A stretch of DNA of 64,000 nt from Hypericum androsaemum (lineage: Eukaryota > Streptophyta > Magnoliopsida > Malpighiales > Hypericaceae), in contig OZ023180.1 of NCBI GenBank assembly GCA_963995505.1, forward strand, positions 6,173,263-6,237,262. Direction: 5' to 3'. The notes below the pieces were generated by a model that searched no databases, had not been told where the DNA came from, and saw only the letters and a list, made by a program, of their open reading frames with translations. This document shows, piece after piece, positions 30,245 through 42,471 of the stretch (the first letter of the stretch is position 1; each line of letters begins with the position of its first letter). A program made the translations under genes and the position numbers.

Positions 30245-33025
30245 TCAGAGAACTTTGATGGTCAGCAGAGTTTCGGAAGGAATTCCGTTCTGCGGCATTC
30301 TGGAATAAGTAAAGAGAGGTGAATCGAATGCAGCAGGATAAGGAGGAAGGCTCAGGTTATAGCCATATGAGTAGCCGACGAAGGGGTGATCGAATCTGCA
30401 CGCTGGGCCAAACTTGCAGACTCCATAAGCGGTGTAGTTTGGACATATGAGTTGCCCCTGCGGCAAGAAAAGGGAAGTCAATCAAGAAGTATAAGATACC
30501 TCGCATCTTAGCAAGTTCTTAATCAAAGTAAGCACGCTAAAACTGGACCAAGACCCACGAAACATAGTTGTCTTTGGTTCTAATAGCTACTACGAATAGA
30601 GCAAGAGAAAAGAGATCCAAATGTGTCGGAGATGGATCGATTCTTATATGCGATAAAACTTACAGGTCTTGAGGGTAGGGCCAACCATGTTGGTCACCAG
30701 CTGAGGCATCCTCTCTCTAGGGTGGTGGTACTTGCAGTCTGATCCATATTTGCAGGTTCCATTGTTCATAAAGTACCGGCATTCTGGTTGATCAGGTCTC
30801 TCGGGATAACAAGTTTGTTTGCGTGCCAAAACCTGAGTCGCCCTGGTTCTTAAGAGTTGTAAGCTGCACCGTTGGTCAAAATACTAGAAGACGGTACAGG
30901 GCTCAAACTTCCCTGACAATTAAGATATTTCGACCGAGTTAGAAAAGAAAAGCTCGATAAGTAATAGGAAAAGAACTTAATGCGAAAAATTGATACTTCC
31001 TAATAGATACACACTGAAGAAGGATCGACTTCAATCATCCTTCCTGATGTAACCTCCAGACCTCTCAACTAAAGCTCGACTCGTTTTTTCCCCACTAGAT
31101 ACGACTTAGCTCTTAAAACAAGAAGACCAAACAAAATAAGTAATCATCCTATCTTGATGTAAGAATAAAAGAGAGCAGAGACTAGGCTAGTGCAACTCTA
31201 TGTATACCCAAATCTAGAACAAGCAAGTATTTTCCATAGGGTCAGTGTTGAAGTGTAGTAACCTTGCGTTTCCAGAAAGTATGAGATCATTCCTAACATA
31301 TCCAAAAATAGTTCTTGCATTTTGGACTTTAAGAAATAACAGGAAAATAAACTTCGAAAAGCAGGAAATTGAGCAACAAGGAGGAGAAGTACGAGAGACA
31401 TTCTCCAGATATATTGTCTCCCCATTCCCTTCCTTCTCTACAGCAATATCACGATTATGTCAACAACTCGAAGAAGGTAGCAAAAAGTTCTCTGATCAAG
31501 CAAATGCTTACCACAAAGGTGTTCCGGCCAGATGTAGCAACCATGCTTTGTGAAGACGGGACAACAACAGGCATATAAGCTTGTGAACCTTGCATGCGTG
31601 CTCTTGACAGTGACCATGTTGGAACCCCGCCAACGTAAGGCATACTGGATACCATGATCGATGATCCTAAAGCAGCTTGTCCATTTAAAGGCTGCCCTGC
31701 TCCAAGTGATGCAGGCTGGGGATGGTGAAACTTGCACGCTGCCCCAAATTTGCACGAACCATATCGCATATAATGAGGACCAACCAAACAAGAAGTTTGA
31801 AGTTGTATTCAAATGGAAGTAGTTACTTGGCGCATGGGAAGTCCTAGAGAGTTGAACAACACTGGTCCAGCACCATTCCTGTCTTTTGGGAGGTGATACT
31901 TGCAAGTTGGCCCGTACTTGCAGGTTCCGGTCTTAAGATGGTACTGCAGTTGAATTCAGCCCATGAGTGAAACATGGAATCATCTCTGAGATATCGGTGA
32001 AAAGTGAAAATTTACCAAGAGTAAACATTAAAACGACATTAGCAAACTCGTAACTGTTAAATTAGTCTAGTAGTTCAGACTATAAAGAACCGCATCGCAC
32101 TGGAAATGTACAGCAGATGACCGTAGTTGCTATCTTCGTAAATCACAGATTCAGTTCCTTTTCCTCGGGACACAAGTCGCAAGACAAATACAAGTTCGTG
32201 CGTCTGACAGCTACTCCAACATTTAGTAGAGGATGATAATGGAAAAGATGTGATTGAAACGGTCAAATGTATAGCTCAAAGAAATGTTCTGCGCCATCGA
32301 TACAACATATCCGTCATCTAGAATCACTACTAAAGCATGGGGTTGGACCAAAAAAATATGCACGCTGGTGGACAAACTTACTCCGCAGTCTGGTTGCCCC
32401 ACTCTCTATGGAAGATGTTGTGCAAAGGCTGTCTCTAAATGGAACAGCCCTTGTATTTTCACTCCCACAGCGGAAAACGATCCGTTGTCGCCGTCACTGG
32501 TCACTATCCCCTTGCTCCACTAGTGTTTAGTATAAATAGGAAGATGAAAGCAACCGAAGAGAATAAGAAAAGGGGCTTCCTTTCTATTAAGGTGTCAAGG
32601 CGGTCGAAAACTTGTAAAGTTAGAGTGAGTAGGTTAAGGTGTGTCCTTCCTATTCCTATCTCTTCATTCCCTATTTTGCTCTATATACATTCCAGTAAAT
32701 TCATAGGCTCCATGGACGGAGAGGAGCAGCTATAGAAATCATCATCCATCACAACAAAACTAGGAAATTGCCAAAGGAAAAGAATAACAGAGCCTCTGTT
32801 CTTCAAATAATCACATAGCTTCATGGAAGACAAAGAACAATTGAAATGTTTGTTAGTCCACATTATATTACCCGAGAAGAATAAGGAGGATGGTTGTATC
32901 TACAGTTTATACCGTACCCACACGATCGAGTCCTCAAATAATATTTACAATCAGGTTCACCAGGGAATGGTCCGGCTTTCGCCACACCGCCTGATCATCA
33001 TGAATTTTCAGACGCCAGATTGCAT
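30245..33025 (-). pseudogene. CCCH zinc-finger protein pseudogene (plant ZFN1-like family), introns retained
   Basis: Five CX8CX5CX3H-type fingers, characteristic of the plant ZFN-like nucleic-acid-binding family, lie on separate exons. Inferred exons (minus, 5' to 3') are 33025-32872 (finger 1, [20 protein letters not shown]), about 32428-32382 and 31943-31827 (finger 2), about 31790-31512 (finger 3 and a Gly/Ser/Pro linker), 30912-30664 (finger 4, [17 protein letters not shown]) and 30457-30245 (finger 5, CPNYTAYGVCKFGPAC, natural stop). GT and AG borders are mostly intact. Coding is broken by a frameshift after KIHDDQ near 32990, a TAG at 32406-32408 where the family has Glu (LPERVGQ), a TGA at 31809-31811 before finger 3, an enlarged C-C spacing in finger 3, a TAA with frameshifts in exon 30912-30664, and a small deletion before finger 5. 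Retained introns mean DNA-level duplication or decay in place. Confidence 0.8.
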
Positions 33026-33664
33026 CTGTTATACAGCAAACAAGTAAGGTCCTCCCTCCAGCACCTCGAAAGAACATCGGTGAACAATACAGATTCAAGA
33101 TAGGCCTCCCACCCAGTAGGAGATTAAATGTGCATGTAGCTCCAGGGCAGGTAAAATCAATCGCAACTGCGCCCAACCGGCACCACAAACAAACACGGCA
33201 AGCCAGCACGCCGCAGCTGAGATCCTCATTTCTCCGGACACCCACCCATATCTGAAACAAACAAACAAACAAACGAAACAGATCTCGACATCATCATCAT
33301 CATCATCATCATCAACAACAACAACAAGAGCAACACGAGCAAATCTACCAAAACAATAAAACCGCAATTCTCTCCAAAATACACACAGCCAAAACTCACT
33401 CCAGAAACAGATCCGAAACGATAAACAAGCCTATTACGGTCTAGACGCATCAAATCATCACCGACATCGATATACCTATAAACCGTAGAATCCAGGGACA
33501 AAAAATGTAAATACACTAAAAGAGATCGAACACCACACCACGCTAGGGGATAACAGGAAGAAAAAAAAAACGGAGAAACGAGGCGGAGGGTAAGGGAAAG
33601 TACCTGGGGGGTTAGATCTGGAGAAACGACGCCGGATCCGAACTCTACCCGTAAGCCATTTCAC
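33026..33664 (-). other. Probable 5' leader region of the CCCH pseudogene
   Basis: It contains plausible leader exons (a donor after cccccag near 33602 and an acceptor tttgtttcag near 33253) and microsatellites: CAAA units at about 33254-33276 and ATC or CAT units followed by CAA at about 33288-33326. ORFs here that encode runs of Asp are products of the ATC repeat. The true first coding exon is not recognisable. Confidence 0.4.
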
Positions 33665-33988
33665 ACTTGGGCTAGGCTAGTCTAGTCTTGTCTTAGAAGT
33701 GTATTGATTTCGGGGGAAATTAATTTTGATAATTTTTCCGCCATTATCGACGGACGCGAAGGAGAAGAAGTTGGTGAAGGGAAGGAACCAAAAGTAATTA
33801 TAAACAATAAATGAAGACCGAAACGTTGACTAAAATATTATAAAACAATAAACGAAAACTGTCACAATCAATTATTGTTATATTGATAGGGTGGGTCCGG
33901 GAAAATCACATCCTTCCTTTCCTTTAATACTCGTAAAAAAAAAACAAGTGGTCAACCAAAATTCCCCTCCCGGCCTATTATTCTATTT

Positions 33989-34501
33989 CTAGCCGTCTTT
34001 CTCTTCTTCATCGGCCCCAAACCTCTTCCTGGCATAGCTACGAAACATGCAAATATAAAAGACACCCTCCAGCTGGTCATTACTTATCACCTTACAGAAA
34101 AGTGATAAAATCAACGATGCAACCATAATATCCACCAAGCGGAGTCGATCTTCAGAAGACTTCAAAGCTGCTGGACTTTTCTTGGCCGTAAAGAACCGTA
34201 CCCCCTTATCAAGAACGAGTGTTGCGACGAAGGCGATGCCGACGGCGTAGACGTTGACGTTGACGACAACCTCGCCCGTCTTCAACACCTTCTGCACCAC
34301 CGGAAGCACCGGCGTTCCCACTGTCTGGACCACCTTCTGCAGCACCGGAAGCACCGGCGTTCCCACTGTCTGGACCACCTCACGTTTCGGGGAGAGAGTT
34401 GAGCACACTCTCACGCCCCATCGCCTGGGCACATTGGGCATCGCCATCTTCATACTTGCACCATAGACCCATCCTCCATTTTTTATCATTTGCTTACACA
34501 T
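33989..34501 (-). CDS. Unknown 170-residue membrane protein with duplicated 15-residue motif
   Basis: Single-exon ORF. The N-terminal 40 residues are basic with Met, Arg and Ser and could be an organelle-targeting peptide; Met 16 or 18 could also start it. Then a 15-residue unit (VVQTVGTPVLPVLQK, then the near copy ending PVVQK) is repeated in tandem, matching a 45-bp DNA duplication at about 34286-34375. A first hydrophobic segment (VNVYAVGIAFVATLVL) and a second (LVDIMVASLILSLFC) follow. The C-terminus is basic then acidic (EEEKDG). I do not recognise it. Its size and topology recall the cassette plus-strand proteins, but I see no alignable motif. No transposon flanks overlap it. Confidence 0.45.
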   Translation of the reverse strand: MCKQMIKNGGWVYGASMKMAMPNVPRRWGVRVCSTLSPKREVVQTVGTPVLPVLQKVVQTVGTPVLPVVQKVLKTGEVVVNVNVYAVGIAFVATLVLDKGVRFFTAKKSPAALKSSEDRLRLVDIMVASLILSLFCKVISNDQLEGVFYICMFRSYARKRFGADEEEKDG

Positions 34502-35421
34502 TTCTTTTCTTCTTTCTTTTCTTCTACTGTGTGGACTTGGGGTGGACTGGGGATCGACTTATTTCTGCTTTTTTTTTAAATCATAACCTCTCAGGTGGTT
34601 GGTGGACGCACGTACAGTTTGTTTTCTAACAAACCGATCCCACAATTTATTTTTCAAATCACTATTTTCCACGTTAAAAAAAGAGACTTTATAATTACGA
34701 TATAACAATGCGGATGTACAGTACGACGGGTTTATTTTTTCAATGGTACAATGTGGTGCTTTTGGTGACACTTATAAAACAAAACATGTACGTAGTTTTA
34801 TAGTTTTATTATGGTACGCAATTATCTAATGTCTTAGGTGTTATTTTTAAAGTACATATGGTATAATTATCTTTTAATTACCTCTTGGTATTTTTTTATG
34901 GAGTAATTGAATTTTACTTATCAAATAAAATAATGGTTCTAGAGCAAGGTAAGGGCAACGGAGTTGAAGAGAGCAAGGATCCAGACACGGCCGTTCGCCT
35001 AGCTACGGCAGCAGTGGCAACCCTGGAGACAACGGTTTGCCTAGCTATAAATTATTAAAAATTATTATAAAATTTAAATTGTGGCTAACAAATATTAAAA
35101 ATTATTGGTGTAAATTTGTAATCTATAAATTCTTTTTTTTTAATGTTTGTAATGTGCAAGTTGTTACAACTATAGTTTCGTATCGTCGATGTAATTTTGG
35201 GACTTTTTTGGACATGGGTGTGCATGCATTGTGATGAATATATCCTAAAACAATAGTGGATTCGGTCTGGCAGGTCCCCCACCGTGACGCGCCCTGATTC
35301 GGTCCGACGAAATAAGCAGAAACAATGCCACCAGATTATGATCAACACAAGCTAACACAAAAAGCTTGACGTACAACAACTCGATACTCGGACTTGGTGA
35401 AGATAACGACCAAGAATCTAC
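34502..35421. other. No gene seen
   Basis: Upstream region of the 34501 gene (pyrimidine-rich ttcttttcttc tract at 34503-34530), then AT-rich sequence. 35245-35421 is GC-richer and unassigned. Confidence 0.3.
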
Positions 35422-35585
35422 GTATTCTGATTTTGCTGTCTTCTCATTGATCACATAGCATATATATACAAGCCTGTCTAGGGTTACAGTGAATATATGT
35501 TTCCTAGTCTGAATAGGACACAATCTATACCTTCCTAATCAAACTAAAACACAATCAATTACAATCACACGTAATATTCTCAATA
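35422..35585 (-). repeat. 3' LTR of Copia-2
   Basis: 164 bp. Read on the plus strand it begins gtattctgattttgctg and ends atattctcaata. It lacks 14 bp present near one end of the other LTR. Confidence 0.85.
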
Positions 35586-35593
35586 CTCCCCCT

Positions 35594-38333
35594 TCAAGTT
35601 GGAGCGTGAAGGTTGACAATGCCCAACTTGCGAACAAGAGTTTGAAATCGATCTTGACCAAGTGCCTTCGTAAACAAATCGGCCAATTGATTGCTGGTGG
35701 AAATTTTGTATGGAGCGATCTCTCGCGATTCAACTCTTTCTCGAACAAAATAACAATCTATTTCAACATGCTTTGTACGCTCGTGATAAACTGGATTCAT
35801 GGTGATGTGTAAGGCGGCCTGATTATCGCAGAAGAGCGGAGTCGGCCGGCGGAAAGGAATGCCCAAATCGTGAAATAACCAGCGTAACCATAATATTTCA
35901 CTAACCGCAACAGCAATGGCTTTATACTCGGCTTCAGCAGACGATCGAGCTACCACATGCTGCTTTTTAATACGCCAAGAAACAGGCGAGCCACCAAATG
36001 TCATTAGATAACCTGTCCGAGAACGTCGCGTCATCGGACATCCGCTCCAATCGGCATCACAATAGGCCACAAGCTCAAAATTAGGATCATTATTGAGAAG
36101 TATCTCCTGTCCGGGTGTTGTTTTTAAGTATCGGAGGACCCGATCGGCTGCCTGGACATGCATCAAACTTGGCTTATCCACAAACTAACTCAGGACATTT
36201 ACAGCATACACATATCCGGTCGAGTGACTGTCAAATACATGAGCTTGCCAATTAAACGCCGGTAACGACTAACTTCAGTGACCACTGCGCCTCCCGTCTA
36301 CAATCGATGGTTTTGCTCGATTGGAAAGAGACACGGGCGAGCATCATCCTTTCCACAATCCTGAAGAATGTCTAGATTGTACTTGCGTTGACTTAGGACT
36401 AAGCCCTTGGACGTTGTCGCTGCCTCAATGCCCAAAAAATATTTGAGAACTCCTAAATCTTTGATTCTGAACTGATTATGGAGACGGTCCTTGGTGGATT
36501 GGAGCATTGAGAAATGGTCTCCGATAAGGATCACGTTGTCAACGTAAACTAGCAAAATAAGAACTTGTCGTCCTTGTCGGTATATGAACATGGCGTGATC
36601 AGCTCGAGATCGAGCAAAACCGAGACGCAAGAGAAAAGAAGTCAGCTTGCTGTACCACGAACGAGATGCTTGCTTCAGCCCAAACAGAGACTTTTTCAAT
36701 CGGCATACACGTAAGTCACCAGGTCTGGCAAAACCTTGCGGAATTTTCATGTACACCTCTTCTATCAAATCACCATGGAGAAAAACATTGTTGACGTCCA
36801 ATTGATGAATGAGCCAGCCTCGTTTTACAGCCAATGCAAGCAGGCATCAGACAGACACAACCTTCGCAACAGGAGCAAAGGTTTCATGATAATCCATCCC
36901 TTCAATTTGTTTGAAGCCACGAGCCACCAGTCGAGCCTTGTATCGTTCAATAAACCCATCGGGTTGGAACTTAATTTTGTATACCCACTTAGAATCAACC
37001 GCATTCTTGCCTGGGGGCAACTTAACAAGAGACCATGTCCCATTTGATTCAAGAGCAGCAACTTCTTCTTGCATGGCCATCCACCAACAGTGGTGCTTGA
37101 CAGCCTCATAATAAGAACGAGGCTCGGTATGGGAGCTCAAAGCACTCAAATAGGCCTGGTGGACATGTGAGAAACGCTTATAACTGATAAATTGAGCCAA
37201 GGAATATAAAATCGAATTACCTGACGAAGTGGTAAGACGAGGGGATGGCTCATTAGACTGAGCTGGAACAAGCGAAGGGGGGAGTGCTACTTGATAATCT
37301 TCAAGGCGTGCTAGTATTTGGCGATGTCGCTCACTCCGACGCGGCTAATTTTTAACTGGATCAATAGGTGGAACAATTAATTCTTGCGAGGGAGAGGCAA
37401 CTTGGGAATTCGATCCTTCCACTGAATCAGATGGACCAAAATTGGAGTTATCAGGTGAATTTGGTTGCGCACTTGCTTCAGTAATCGATATGGCCTTAGC
37501 TGGAACATCGGAATCGGCAGCCTCTTCATCAAGGTCCAACACTTATTTCTCATTCTTGTGATATGAAAAAACATCTTCAATAAAAATTACATCCCGAGAC
37601 ACATGGAATTTGCAAGTTTGGTGATTATATAGCTTATAGCCCTTCTGGTTGAAAGGGTAGCCAATAAATAAGTAAGGACGCCCTCGTTCATCAAACTTAG
37701 CAGTCCGTGTATGATTGTACATGTAAGCAAGGCAGCCAAAAGTGCATAGATGATCATAGCTGGCCGGTCTACCAAAGATTACCTCATATGGCATCTTACC
37801 TTGGATTGCACATGACGGCATCCAATTAATCAAATAGGTGGCCGCTTGAATGCATTCTCCCCAAAAACGGACTGGCAACTTTGCCTGGAATCTTAATGAG
37901 CGGGCTACCTCGAGAACATGGCGATGCTTTTGCTCAATAACTCCATTTTGTTGGGGAGTGTATGGGCAAGAAGTTTGTAATAAAATGCCCTGATATTCAT
38001 AATACTGCTTCATTTGATTCGAACAAAATTTGGATCCATTGTCAGTCCGAATTCTTTTGACATTCACACCAAATTGGTTGGTAATCATCGTGCAAAACGT
38101 CTTGAGGTGCCGTGAGACCTCAGATTTGAATTTCATGAGGAAGGTCTAAGTTCCCCTACTAAAATCATCGACAATTGTCAAGAAATAATGAGCCCCAATT
38201 GTTGAAGCTGTCTGATATGGACCCCATATATCATAGTGAATGAGCTCAAAACAGCCAGTAGTCTTAATATTACTCTTAGGAAAAGGTAATCGTGTTTGTT
38301 TTGCACGAGAACAAGGATCACAATGATCCAAGT
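35594..38333 (-). pseudogene. Copia-2 pol remnant (integrase, RT, RNase H)
   Basis: From about 38331 to 36298 one frame can be followed with nonsense codons near 38146, 37543, 37343 and 36847 and a terminal one at 36296. A frameshift near 36230 separates the last part (36181-35594). Integrase is marked by DHCDPCSRAKQTRLPF, RTDNGSKF and TPQQNGVIEQKH. RT has the NNVFLHGDLIEEVYM block and an altered active site YVDN (the last catalytic Asp changed to Asn at 36535-36537). RNase H has AYCDADWSG and SSAEAEYKA. Confidence 0.9.
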
Positions 38334-39998
38334 AGGAAATTTCAAATTTCTAAACAAACCAATATGCTTCATCTTGTTAATGGAGATATGACCTAGACGA
38401 CGATGCCATCTCTGCGCGTCCAGCTTCGATCCCGCTGAGAACACCACCCCCTTTCGCATATCTTCAAAGTAGTATAAGCCATCCTGCTGTCTACCCACTC
38501 CAATCAGGTTCTTCGAAGTTAAGTCCTGAATGGCACAAGAATCAGTATAAAACGTTATAGAGCAATTGAGATCTTTTGTCAATTTACTCACAGATAATAG
38601 ATTGCACTGAAACAATGGAATATGCAGCACATTGTTTGAAGGAATGCGGGAATTCAATTGAGAATTTCCCATGCTAACAACAGAAATCTCATCACTATTT
38701 GGAATCTTCACTGGAGGGTGAACGATTTTGGTGTTCTCATCAATCAGAGAGGCTCGGCTACACGTAATATGGTCGGTAGCTCCAGAGTCCATTACCCAAG
38801 GTGGATCAAAATTTATCTTACCAGCCATATTAGCGGGGGGATCAGATGGTAGACCGATTGTTGTAGACTCCGATTGGATAGGTTTTCCAGCTAATTGGCG
38901 AAGCAGTATGTTGATTTGATCTTGTGTAAGCCCCGTCGTAAGTTGTTCGTCTTGGAAAACTTGAGCCGCCCATGGAGGAGGTTGAGCACCATTAAAGTCC
39001 CGAGATTTGGCATTTGACCTGTTGGAGCTACTGCCTTGTGCTCGATTGGAATTAGTTCCTGAGTTGTTGCCAGAATTATTCCTCCTCCAACCAGTGGGAT
39101 ATCCAACAAGTTCGAAGCAATTTGCTTCAAGATGGCCCGTTTTGCCACAATAGGAGCCCTTGGGCTTACTCCCTCCATTGCCTCGTCCATCACTGTTACC
39201 ACGAGTATCTTGGAACCTGCTTTGAAAGGCTACAGATTCAGTGCTAGTGTGATGGGCAGCGGAGATATTCCTTTGTTGCTCGTCTTCGGCAACAAGATGA
39301 TAGGCTACTCCGATGCTAGGGACCGGTTGGGTACTGAGGATTTGTGGTTTGACAGTCGCAAAACACTCATCCAACCCCATGAGAAAATCATACAAATAAT
39401 CCTTGTCGCGGATCTCCATCACCTGCTTCTTCAAATTGCAAGAACAACCATTGCAGGAATACACAGGCAACAGTGCAATATCCCATGCCTCATCCCATAA
39501 GCTTTTCAATTTCGTATAATAAGCAGACACAGACAACTTATCTTGGCGAAGATTCGCAATTGCTCGTCGTAGTTCGAAAGCACGAGGAGCACTCCCTTTC
39601 CCGAATCGATCAGCGAGGTCAGTCCAAATTTCATGGGATGTCCGGACACTTCGTACACTCCCGCATACGTCCTTCTCCATCGATGATTTGAGCCATCCTC
39701 GAACCATCGCATTAGCTCGAACCCAATACTTGAGATCTTCAGAAGTTACCGATGGCTTGGGAAGACTACCATTGACGAAGCCAAATTTGTTCTTTGCATA
39801 AAGAACTGTACTCATGTCGCTAGCCCACTCGCCGTAGTTCCCTTCGCTTAGGCGGTCCATGACATGAACTTGACTAGGGCCGTCCGAGGGATAAATATAG
39901 TACAGCGACATGGTGTCGTTTCCACCAGCAACAAAATTCTCACCGCCGGATCGATGTAACCCAGTGGGGGTGGTCATGGCAGAACTTGAGTCGGACAT
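38178..39998 (-). pseudogene. Copia-2 gag-protease-integrase N-terminus
   Basis: The 606-codon open stretch starts MSDSSSAMTTPTG, 33 nt after the primer site. Gag carries LSEGNYGEWASDM and a zinc knuckle SYCGKTGHLEANC in which the first Cys is missing. Protease is marked by DSGATDHI and integrase starts at WHRRLGHIS. A frameshift near 38333 sends the last 50 codons out of register before the stop. Confidence 0.88.
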
Positions 39999-40030
39999 GT
40001 TTCAGACTTTAAGGCAGCGATTTGGAACCT

Positions 40031-40045
40031 ACAACTCTGATACCA
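40031..40045 (-). other. Primer-binding site of Copia-2
   Basis: TGGTATCAGAGTTGT on the minus strand matches the initiator tRNA-Met primer type, 4 nt from the 5' LTR. Confidence 0.85.
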
Positions 40046-40049
40046 TAAA

Positions 40050-40227
40050 GTATTCTGATTTTGCGGTAAAACTTCGCATGTCTTCTCATTGATCACATAG
40101 CATATATATACAAGCCTGTCTAGGGTTACAGTGAATATATGTTTCCTAGTCTGAATAGGACACAATCTATACCTTCCTAATCAAACTGAAACACAATCAA
40201 TTACAATCACACGTAATATTCTCAATA
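40050..40227 (-). repeat. 5' LTR of Copia-2
   Basis: 178 bp, the partner of 35422-35585, containing the 14 extra bases (gtaaaacttcgcat region at about 40066-40080). Confidence 0.85.
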
Positions 40228-40565
40228 GATTTGAGGGTTCCAAGCTCGACTTGCGTGAATTGGCTCGGAAGCCATTGATCAGAGAACAACACTCCCATAA
40301 AACCAGCCATCTTTCACACACAAATCAATCCACCACCTTCAAGGCTCAAAGTCGCTTTCCCTTCCGGATTAATGTCAGTCAGTGTAGACATCATCATTTT
40401 AGAGCCAAAAAAACTGACACAGGAACACCATCAAAGAAAGTTGGCAGACAACAACGTGCATGCATTCATGTCTTTCTATATATATATATATATATATATT
40501 TATATTTATTTATAAACGCATGCGTGAGTTGGACGAGTTAAGCAACGATTATAAACTCATTCATG
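40228..40565. other. Spacer between Copia-2 and cassette C
   Basis: No gene. A (TA)n tract lies at about 40478-40499. The stretch 40530-40565 is a rearranged version of the cassette minus-gene 3' end. Confidence 0.5.
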
Positions 40566-40907
40566 TTAAGCAACAACAGCGTTCACTAGCATACCCACAG
40601 CAATTCCCCACTTAAAATAATCAAACATGGAGGCATGAGCGGTAGGAGTAATAGGTGGAGCTGCAACGGTGTAACAATAAAATCCTCTTCTAGAGGAGGC
40701 AAGTTCTCGGACTCGGGAACTACGAGAAAAGTCTTTAGGTAAAGTACTGGCCTCGGATACTGAGTTCGAAGCGGCGATCGGATCCAACCGGAAGGCGGAG
40801 GTATCCATCTTCAGGCATCGGGGGCGCACGGTTGCACAACGAATCGGATAACATTGCTTGAACTTTGTCAAAGAGGGGCAGGGCGGATGGTTCATGGTCT
40901 TCATCAT
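40566..40907 (-). pseudogene. Cassette C minus gene, C-terminally trimmed
   Basis: The 113 codons match cassette D almost exactly, including the 15-residue block containing RELASSRRGFYC. A local rearrangement at the 3' end brings a stop after NAVVA and removes the last seven residues of the membrane segment. It might still be translated, but the anchor is shortened. Its divergent partner is clearly broken. Confidence 0.55.
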
Positions 40908-41171
40908 GGTATATGATGATGATGATCATATGAATATCTCTTCACTTCAAGCCGTTATAACTTATAAGTAGAGGGGGCATGGATTAGGGTTTCCTGTGAT
41001 AAGTATCACATGGTTTTTGTAATTATTACGAGTCCTATCTTAGTTAGGGCTAGTCAACAAAATCCTAAACCTAACAAATAAACCCGTCCGCCCCTCTTCA
41101 TAAACTATATAAACACAGCCTTGATAAAACCCTACAACGACAAAAGCAAGGAGCGATAAGTTAGCGGAAGC
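40908..41171. promoter_or_regulatory. Cassette C promoter, partly decayed
   Basis: TTAGGGTTT 40984-40992 and dyad TGTGATA-AG-TATCACA 40995-41010 are kept. About 50 bp between them and the plus side is deleted. The plus-facing telobox is mutated to AAATCCTAA, and TATATAAA is at 41106-41113. Confidence 0.55.
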
Positions 41172-41580
41172 ATGTCCACCATATCATCCTTGATCACGAT
41201 GAAGACCGCCAATACCCATCATTCGAGTTCCCTCTCCCTACCAATTAGCAGAGAAAACATATCAGTGTATCATTCTCTCCGGTGGTCCTCCATCCCGCGA
41301 TCGTCCGATGCTCCTCCGATTAACCGCAGTCGGAATCATATATTGCCAGAGAAAGAACTGTAAGAAAAATCGAAGTCGCAATCTCCACCATGCTTTGTAT
41401 CGTTAGTCGGTTATAAGAAGAAACAATGTGATACCAATTATGCTTCTTAATCGGCTCCTCAAGTAGTACAAGTCTCCTGCGATAAGTATAGTATCGAACT
41501 CGACTCATTTTATTGTTTTATGTTTGGCGTATCGACTGGTTTCGTAAACGGCATTGTTTTATGCTTGGCCTATTGACTTT
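41172..41580 (+). pseudogene. Cassette C plus gene, frameshifted
   Basis: The start MSTISSLITMKTANTHH is intact. Then a deletion of about 18 bp and a 1-nt loss near 41250 shift the frame. Part of the first hydrophobic segment is deleted near 41393. The 3' end follows the cassette A type (ending cttggcctattgac), not the D type. Confidence 0.7.
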
Positions 41581-42471
41581 AATTCCTGTGTTTATGTTAC
41601 TAGTACATGTTTTTCAAAATAATTATGATATTTTTCATATTTCTTATTAAATTAGATGTTTATATTTTGATCAGATCATTATTTGCTCTTTCCTGTTCAA
41701 TGTATTTTCTTCAATCTTCCTATAATTAATAATATATGTGTCCCTTTGATATGGCCAAAAGAATAGATACATCCTAACGAATATGATTGCAACCAGGAAA
41801 CCTATGAAGGGGAGGTTCTTCGCTTGGCTCGTGGCGAGAGGGCAAGATGGCTAGTTTCGGGGTATTCTGGGAATTTAGGAAAAGATTGACTGAGAAAATA
41901 ATGGAGTGACTAATTTATTTTTTTTCAAAACATGAAAGACAAATCAATATTTGTGTATTCTGATTAATCAATTTATTCGAACAATAGAAACATCTGACTA
42001 TTTTATTCATTCTTTTATGCTTTGTGAAATAGTTCTGGTTTTGGGACATATCTTTACCGAACAAAATTATAAATGCAATTTCATATTTTTCATTTAAGTT
42101 TGATGGAGTTTAATTTATTATTTTTACAATTCTCATTATAGCTATACCATTTTTGTTTCTATTCAATGAAATCTATATTGTTGTATTTTTTTTTGTCAGA
42201 GTTGGAATATATTTTTTTCTGAAAAAATGACTTGAATCTATTCTCAAATTTATAGAATAAGTTGCATATTATTTCTCATAGATTAGTGAAAGGCTTCGAA
42301 AAACATTGTGATTCCTCTTCTCAAATTGGCTTTGCCGTCCTCTCGTCCCTTTCTTTCTTTCTTTTTGGGTTTTCTAGGTCTCAACGAGTCTGGACACACA
42401 AAAAAAAAGAATCAATTCTTGACTAGAACCGAAGGACAAATGTCTTGTTCATTTCTTATATTTCCTTTTAA

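Larger units (their letters stand above)
35422..40227 (-). mobile_element. Copia-2: decayed Ty1/Copia retrotransposon
   Basis: The element is on the minus strand with 5' LTR 40050-40227, primer site 40045-40031, gag-pol remnants 39998 down to about 35594, polypurine tract 35595-35587 (aagggggag read on the minus strand) and 3' LTR 35422-35585. The LTRs are nearly identical except for a 14-bp indel. No convincing target duplication flanks it. Multiple stops and frameshifts in pol mean it is not autonomous. It is clearly a different lineage from Copia-1. Confidence 0.93.

Noticed and set aside
31438..31905. 155-codon minus ORF over the CCCH locus
   Set aside because: Out-of-frame shadow of the finger 2 and 3 exons. 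The finger motifs lie in another frame.
33095..33516. Minus-strand ORFs with runs of Asp or Met
   Set aside because: They translate the ATC and CAAA microsatellites in the probable CCCH leader.
35400..40240. A target-site duplication for Copia-2
   Set aside because: The flanking bases (aatctac left, gatttg right) do not repeat, so none is claimed.
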